From assembly GCA_020722645.1 (NCBI GenBank), contig DYKL01000155.1, positions 1 to 7,792 on the forward strand: 7,792 nucleotides of DNA, in the 5' to 3' direction. The notes under the pieces were generated by a model, which did not search any database, was not told where the DNA came from, and saw nothing but the letters and a program-made list of their open reading frames with translations. The translations under genes were made by a program, and so were the position numbers. Shown piece by piece: positions 4,780-7,792 of this stretch (within the stretch, counting starts at the first letter, position 1; every line of letters starts with the position of its first letter). This DNA comes from Acetofilamentum sp. (lineage in GTDB: Bacteria; Bacteroidota; Bacteroidia; Bacteroidales; JAFGUD01).

Positions 4780-7329
4780 CTATTTTCTTTGCAGAGGTAA
4801 TTTAAAACGTCTTATTTTATCAAACTGATAAAGAGCATTAGCAACCGCTCCGGCAGTCGGCACGAGACCGATTTCTCCAATTCCTTTAACTCCATAAGCC
4901 CCGACACTATCAGGCACTTCGACCGGAAGAACAACTATTTTGGGAGTTTCAGTAGTTCTTAAAATGCCCAAATCTTTATATTTATCGCTGATAAGATAAC
5001 CGTCTTTCATTGGCAAGTCCTCTGTTAGAGCATATCCAAGCCCCATGTGAACGGCACCTTCAATTTGTCCTTCATACAAAACCGGATTTACAATTTTACC
5101 GGCATCGTGTGCAGCATAAACAGTATCAATTTTACCTTCATCGTTTAAAACAACAAGTTGGGCGGCATATCCGTAAGAATAATGAATAATCGGATTTTCA
5201 ATACCAGAACCGGGTTTTGTAGTCCAGTCACAAACAAATCTACCCTTGTAAACTCTGCCTGAAAGTTGTTCTATTGAGTGTTTTTCCAAATCTTTTTTGA
5301 GTTCTTTTGCAGCCGCAATAATAGCATTACCAAGCAAAGCAGTGGCACGTGAAGAAGTTGTCATTCCGGTTTTTATTCCGGCTTCTGTATCAATTTGCAC
5401 TTCAATTATTTCGGGCGGAATTCCGGTCTCTTCGCAGAGCATCTGAACCGCAACAGTATTAACCCCCTGCCCCATTTCAGTCCAACCGTGCTTAATTATT
5501 ACTTTTTCAGCTGATACTATTTCAATTATTGCGTCAGATTCATCATTCATTCCGTTTCCAACACCGGAATTTTTTATTCCTGCTGCAAGACCGACATATT
5601 TATTATTATAAAAATGTTCTTTTAACTGCAACAAACATTGTTTTACACCTACCTGATAAACTTTCTGACCTGTACCCGTTGAAAGACCATCTTCAAGAGC
5701 ATTATCAAAACGGAATTTCCAACGGTCAAAACCGGCTTTCTCACAAATTTCATCAATTGCTACTTCTAAACCAAAAACCGCCTGATTAGCACCAAAACCA
5801 CGCATTGCACCACAAGGAATGTTGTTTGTATAAACAGTTTTGGCATTTATATCAACATTTGGCACGAAATACCCACCGGTTGCGTGTCCTGCAACTCTCT
5901 CAAGCACTTTGTTACCAACTGACAAATATGCACCTGTATCACCGTAAGCCTCTAATTTAACTGCTGTTAATTTTCCGTCTTTGGTCGCTGCTATTTTGAA
6001 GTCCATAAAAACCGGATGTCTTTTAGGGTGCAAACGTATTGATTCCTGACGTGTAAGAACTAATTTTACCGGTTTATTCAACAAATAAGCAAATAATGAT
6101 GTTTGCCCCTGAATACTTAAATCTTCTTTTCCTCCAAAGCCACCACCATTGGGAATGAGTTTAACTCTTACTTTATCTTCTGGTATCCCTAAAATTAAAG
6201 CTACTTGTCGTCTATCCTCGTATACTCCTTGCGATTCAGACAATAATTCGATTCCATTGTCTTTTGGTAAAGCAATAGCGGCTTCAACTTCCATAAAAGC
6301 GTGTTCAATTCGCTGAGTTTCAAAACGATGCTCGACTATAAAATCAGCTTCGGCAAAAGCTTTTTCAGTATCGCCGATTTTTGAAACAGATGTCTCAACA
6401 AGGTTAGGATATTGCTCGTGAACACGATTTGTATCTTTTATAGCCTCAAAAACATCAGTAACAGGAGTTAAAACTTCATATTCAACTTTGATTAACTCAA
6501 CAGCTTTACGTGCAATTTCTTCGTTATCAGCAACAACTCCTGCAATAACATCACCAATGTAATGAGTAATTTCACCCTCGCCAATCATCAGTGACCAGTC
6601 GGCTCTTATTAAACCAATTTTTTGTTTGCCCGGAATGTCTTTGGCAGTAAAAACGCGCCACACACCTTCAAGTTTTTCGGCTTCTGCGGTATTTATTTTT
6701 AAAACCTTAGCTTTAGGGTAATCGCTGAATTTAAGAGCCGCAAAACCCATGTTGTCTATATAATAATCTGCAACAAACTTCCTTTCGCCAATTGCAGTTT
6801 CAAAAGCCCCGTATTTTGGATGTGGTTCTCCCAACTTACCGGTTGTTGTAATTAAATCTACTTCTTCGTTGTTGTTCAAAAAATCGGCAGCTTCCAGAAT
6901 TGCTCTTTCGATTTTTTTGTAACCTGTACAACGACAAATGTTAGATTTTAGAGCTTTTTGAATTTCGTCGAGTGTCGGATTCTTATTTTCTTTCAAAAAA
7001 CTATCAGCTTTCATAATAAATCCGGGTGTACAAAATCCGCATTGCGAAGCACCGTGATTAACCATTGTTTTGGCAATAGTTTCTTTGCGATATTTATCAA
7101 GTCCTTCAAGAGTAACAATATCTGCATCTTGTAATTTTGACATCTTTGTACGACACGCTAATTTTGCTTTACCGTTAATTTGTACAGTACAAGCACTGCA
7201 AACACCTTCGCCCGAACAACCGTCTTTTGCAGCGGTTAAATGTAATTCATTTCGAAGATATTTTAATAAATCCATTTCAGGATTTCCATTGTATTGGCGT
7301 TGAATACCGTTTACTTTGAATGTTATCAT
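4780..7329 (-). CDS. Molybdenum hydroxylase, selenium-dependent xanthine dehydrogenase type (2Fe-2S and Mo domains fused)
   Basis: An 849-residue xanthine dehydrogenase/aldehyde oxidase family enzyme, expected to hydroxylate a purine or other N-heterocycle at a Mo-pterin centre. Residues 1-80 are a plant-type [2Fe-2S] domain (Cys38, 44, 47, 59; spacing C-x5-C-x2-C rather than the usual x4). Residues 85-155 are the second [2Fe-2S] domain (Cys97, 100, 132, 134; CGFC and CRCTG). An a/b hammerhead domain follows (about 183-290), then the Mo-cofactor domains. These carry GGGFGGKE (395-402), MRGFGANQ (509-516, equivalent to the substrate loop RGFGGPQ), EMGQG (618-622, Mo-contacting Gln621) and the catalytic Glu819 in VKGIGEIG. 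The FAD domain is absent. This fused, FAD-less layout, the length near 850 and segments such as TTSSRAT and HDAGKIVNPVLYEGQIEGA fit the family annotated as selenium-dependent xanthine dehydrogenase. There selenium is a labile Mo ligand, not selenocysteine. No maturation gene, FAD subunit or permease is nearby, so substrate and selenium use are inferred. Confidence 0.88.
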   Translation of the reverse strand: MITFKVNGIQRQYNGNPEMDLLKYLRNELHLTAAKDGCSGEGVCSACTVQINGKAKLACRTKMSKLQDADIVTLEGLDKYRKETIAKTMVNHGASQCGFCTPGFIMKADSFLKENKNPTLDEIQKALKSNICRCTGYKKIERAILEAADFLNNNEEVDLITTTGKLGEPHPKYGAFETAIGERKFVADYYIDNMGFAALKFSDYPKAKVLKINTAEAEKLEGVWRVFTAKDIPGKQKIGLIRADWSLMIGEGEITHYIGDVIAGVVADNEEIARKAVELIKVEYEVLTPVTDVFEAIKDTNRVHEQYPNLVETSVSKIGDTEKAFAEADFIVEHRFETQRIEHAFMEVEAAIALPKDNGIELLSESQGVYEDRRQVALILGIPEDKVRVKLIPNGGGFGGKEDLSIQGQTSLFAYLLNKPVKLVLTRQESIRLHPKRHPVFMDFKIAATKDGKLTAVKLEAYGDTGAYLSVGNKVLERVAGHATGGYFVPNVDINAKTVYTNNIPCGAMRGFGANQAVFGLEVAIDEICEKAGFDRWKFRFDNALEDGLSTGTGQKVYQVGVKQCLLQLKEHFYNNKYVGLAAGIKNSGVGNGMNDESDAIIEIVSAEKVIIKHGWTEMGQGVNTVAVQMLCEETGIPPEIIEVQIDTEAGIKTGMTTSSRATALLGNAIIAAAKELKKDLEKHSIEQLSGRVYKGRFVCDWTTKPGSGIENPIIHYSYGYAAQLVVLNDEGKIDTVYAAHDAGKIVNPVLYEGQIEGAVHMGLGYALTEDLPMKDGYLISDKYKDLGILRTTETPKIVVLPVEVPDSVGAYGVKGIGEIGLVPTAGAVANALYQFDKIRRFKLPLQRK

Positions 7330-7349
7330 AAAATATAGTTATAAAGTTC

Positions 7350-7418
7350 TTAAAGCCTGCCCTGAAAGGGTCTAAAAACCTGCACTGTAAGGGTCTTAAA
7401 GCCTGCCCTGAAAGGGTC
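7350..7418 (-). repeat. Three tandem 23-bp repeats in the hydroxylase leader
   Basis: Three head-to-tail units of exactly 23 bp (7350-7372, 7373-7395, 7396-7418), ending 20 bp from the hydroxylase start codon. Units 1 and 3 are identical; unit 2 differs at four positions. The core CCTGCCCTGAAAGGGTC contains a small hairpin, CCCT-GAA-AGGG, intact in units 1 and 3 and with one A-G mismatch in unit 2. If the leader is transcribed from further upstream, these hairpins lie in the 5' untranslated RNA of the gene. Confidence 0.9.
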
Positions 7419-7452
7419 TAAAAGTTCTTATAGTTTGTCGAATTTAATTTTT

Positions 7453-7612
7453 AATGCGAATTAAGGGTTGAAAAAATGATGTTGAAAATTAACTTGTTAT
7501 GTGTTATTTTAAATTATGTGAAAAACACCTGATTTAGGCAAATTGCCTCTGGCAGGTGTCTGTCCTTAAAGGATCTAACCTGCCAGTTAAACTTCAACCC
7601 TTAATTCGCATT
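7453..7612. repeat. 160-bp element bounded by perfect 20-bp inverted repeats, with internal hairpins
   Basis: The left arm 7453-7472 (AATGCGAATTAAGGGTTG plus AA) is the exact reverse complement of 7593-7612. Inside are two competing hairpins. ACACCTG (7525-7531) pairs with CAGGTGT (7553-7559) around an AGGC/GCCT inner stem. CTGGCAGGT (7549-7557) pairs with ACCTGCCAG (7578-7586) around TCCT-TAA-AGGA (7563-7573). Both need 7553-7557, so they exclude each other. The layout suits a MITE-like or other palindromic intergenic element, or a structured RNA. Both ends abut T/A runs, so a target-site duplication cannot be judged. Confidence 0.75.
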
Positions 7613-7792
7613 TTTACTTAATTGTAAATTATAAATACTGTTCCGAATAATAATGCTCAAAAACCCAGTAGAAATAAAAGTTCAATTCACTTGTTTAAAA
7701 CTTACAATTAAAATATATAAAAAAAATAGTTCTATTCAACAATAGTTCGGTATATTTTGAAGTAATTCGTTAATATTCAGCAAATTGATTTT

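Larger units (their letters stand above)
7330..7792. other. Gene-free upstream region of the molybdenum hydroxylase, repeat-rich
   Basis: These 463 bases contain no plausible coding frame. From left to right they hold a 20-bp A/T-rich leader segment before the hydroxylase ATG, the triple 23-bp repeat (7350-7418), an AT-rich spacer, the inverted-repeat-bounded element (7453-7612), and an AT-rich stretch to the window end. That last stretch shows only a 10-bp inverted repeat (TTAATTGTAA at 7618-7627, TTACAATTAA at 7702-7711) and two AATAGTTC copies (7725-7732 and 7741-7748). I found no exact TAnnTTTG box on the minus strand, so the hydroxylase promoter is not located. Confidence 0.7.

Noticed and set aside
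5529..5789. Plus-strand ORF inside the molybdenum hydroxylase gene
   Set aside because: It is antisense to conserved Mo-domain coding sequence; the His/Leu/Gln-rich composition has no recognisable family.
7350..7418. CRISPR array
   Set aside because: The 23-bp units are directly head-to-tail with no spacers, there are only three, and no cas gene is in the window.
7453..7612. Complete insertion sequence
   Set aside because: Inverted repeats are present, but the 120-bp interior has no coding capacity for a transposase; at most it is a non-autonomous element.

Overview
The window reads as a low-GC chromosomal segment of a Bacteroidota bacterium, probably an anaerobic Bacteroidales-like lineage. 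The signs are A/T-rich leaders without clear Shine-Dalgarno sequences, matches to the Bacteroidota -7 promoter box TAnnTTTG, a short signal peptide ending in LYSQ, and the protein families present. Species cannot be read from the sequence.

Left half (29-3649, minus strand): a probable operon of two large paralogous membrane-anchored proteins, 1925-3649 followed 30 bp later by 260-1894, closed by a strong intrinsic terminator at 224-252. Both have a short lysine-rich cytoplasmic tail beginning MKxKQNF, a Trp/Leu-rich transmembrane helix, and about four extracytoplasmic beta-sandwich-like repeats of about 90 residues. They then diverge completely: one ends in a beta/gamma-crystallin-like module, the other in a proline hinge plus a different Cys-containing beta-rich module. 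Their function is unknown. Beyond the terminator is a tiny secreted-protein ORF (29-214), possibly truncated.

Middle: a 557-bp AT-rich divergent intergenic region (3650-4206) with promoter-like motifs for both flanking units and several short repeats. It is followed by tpx (4207-4719, plus strand), a thiol peroxidase with both redox cysteines. tpx converges on the next gene and ends in a perfect 24-bp palindromic terminator.

Right half (4780-7329, minus strand): an 849-residue molybdenum hydroxylase of the selenium-dependent xanthine dehydrogenase type. It has two [2Fe-2S] clusters fused to the molybdopterin domains and no FAD domain. Upstream, 7330-7792 has no gene but is rich in structure. 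It holds three head-to-tail 23-bp repeats just before the start codon. Next comes a 160-bp element bounded by perfect 20-bp inverted repeats, which contains mutually exclusive hairpins and a fourth, covarying copy of the tandem-repeat hairpin.

The tpx and dehydrogenase genes both have redox roles, but they are convergent and have no demonstrated link to each other or to the paralog operon. The most distinctive items are the paralog pair with exchanged C-terminal modules and the structured repeat element upstream of the dehydrogenase. No complete defence, CRISPR or mobile system is visible.
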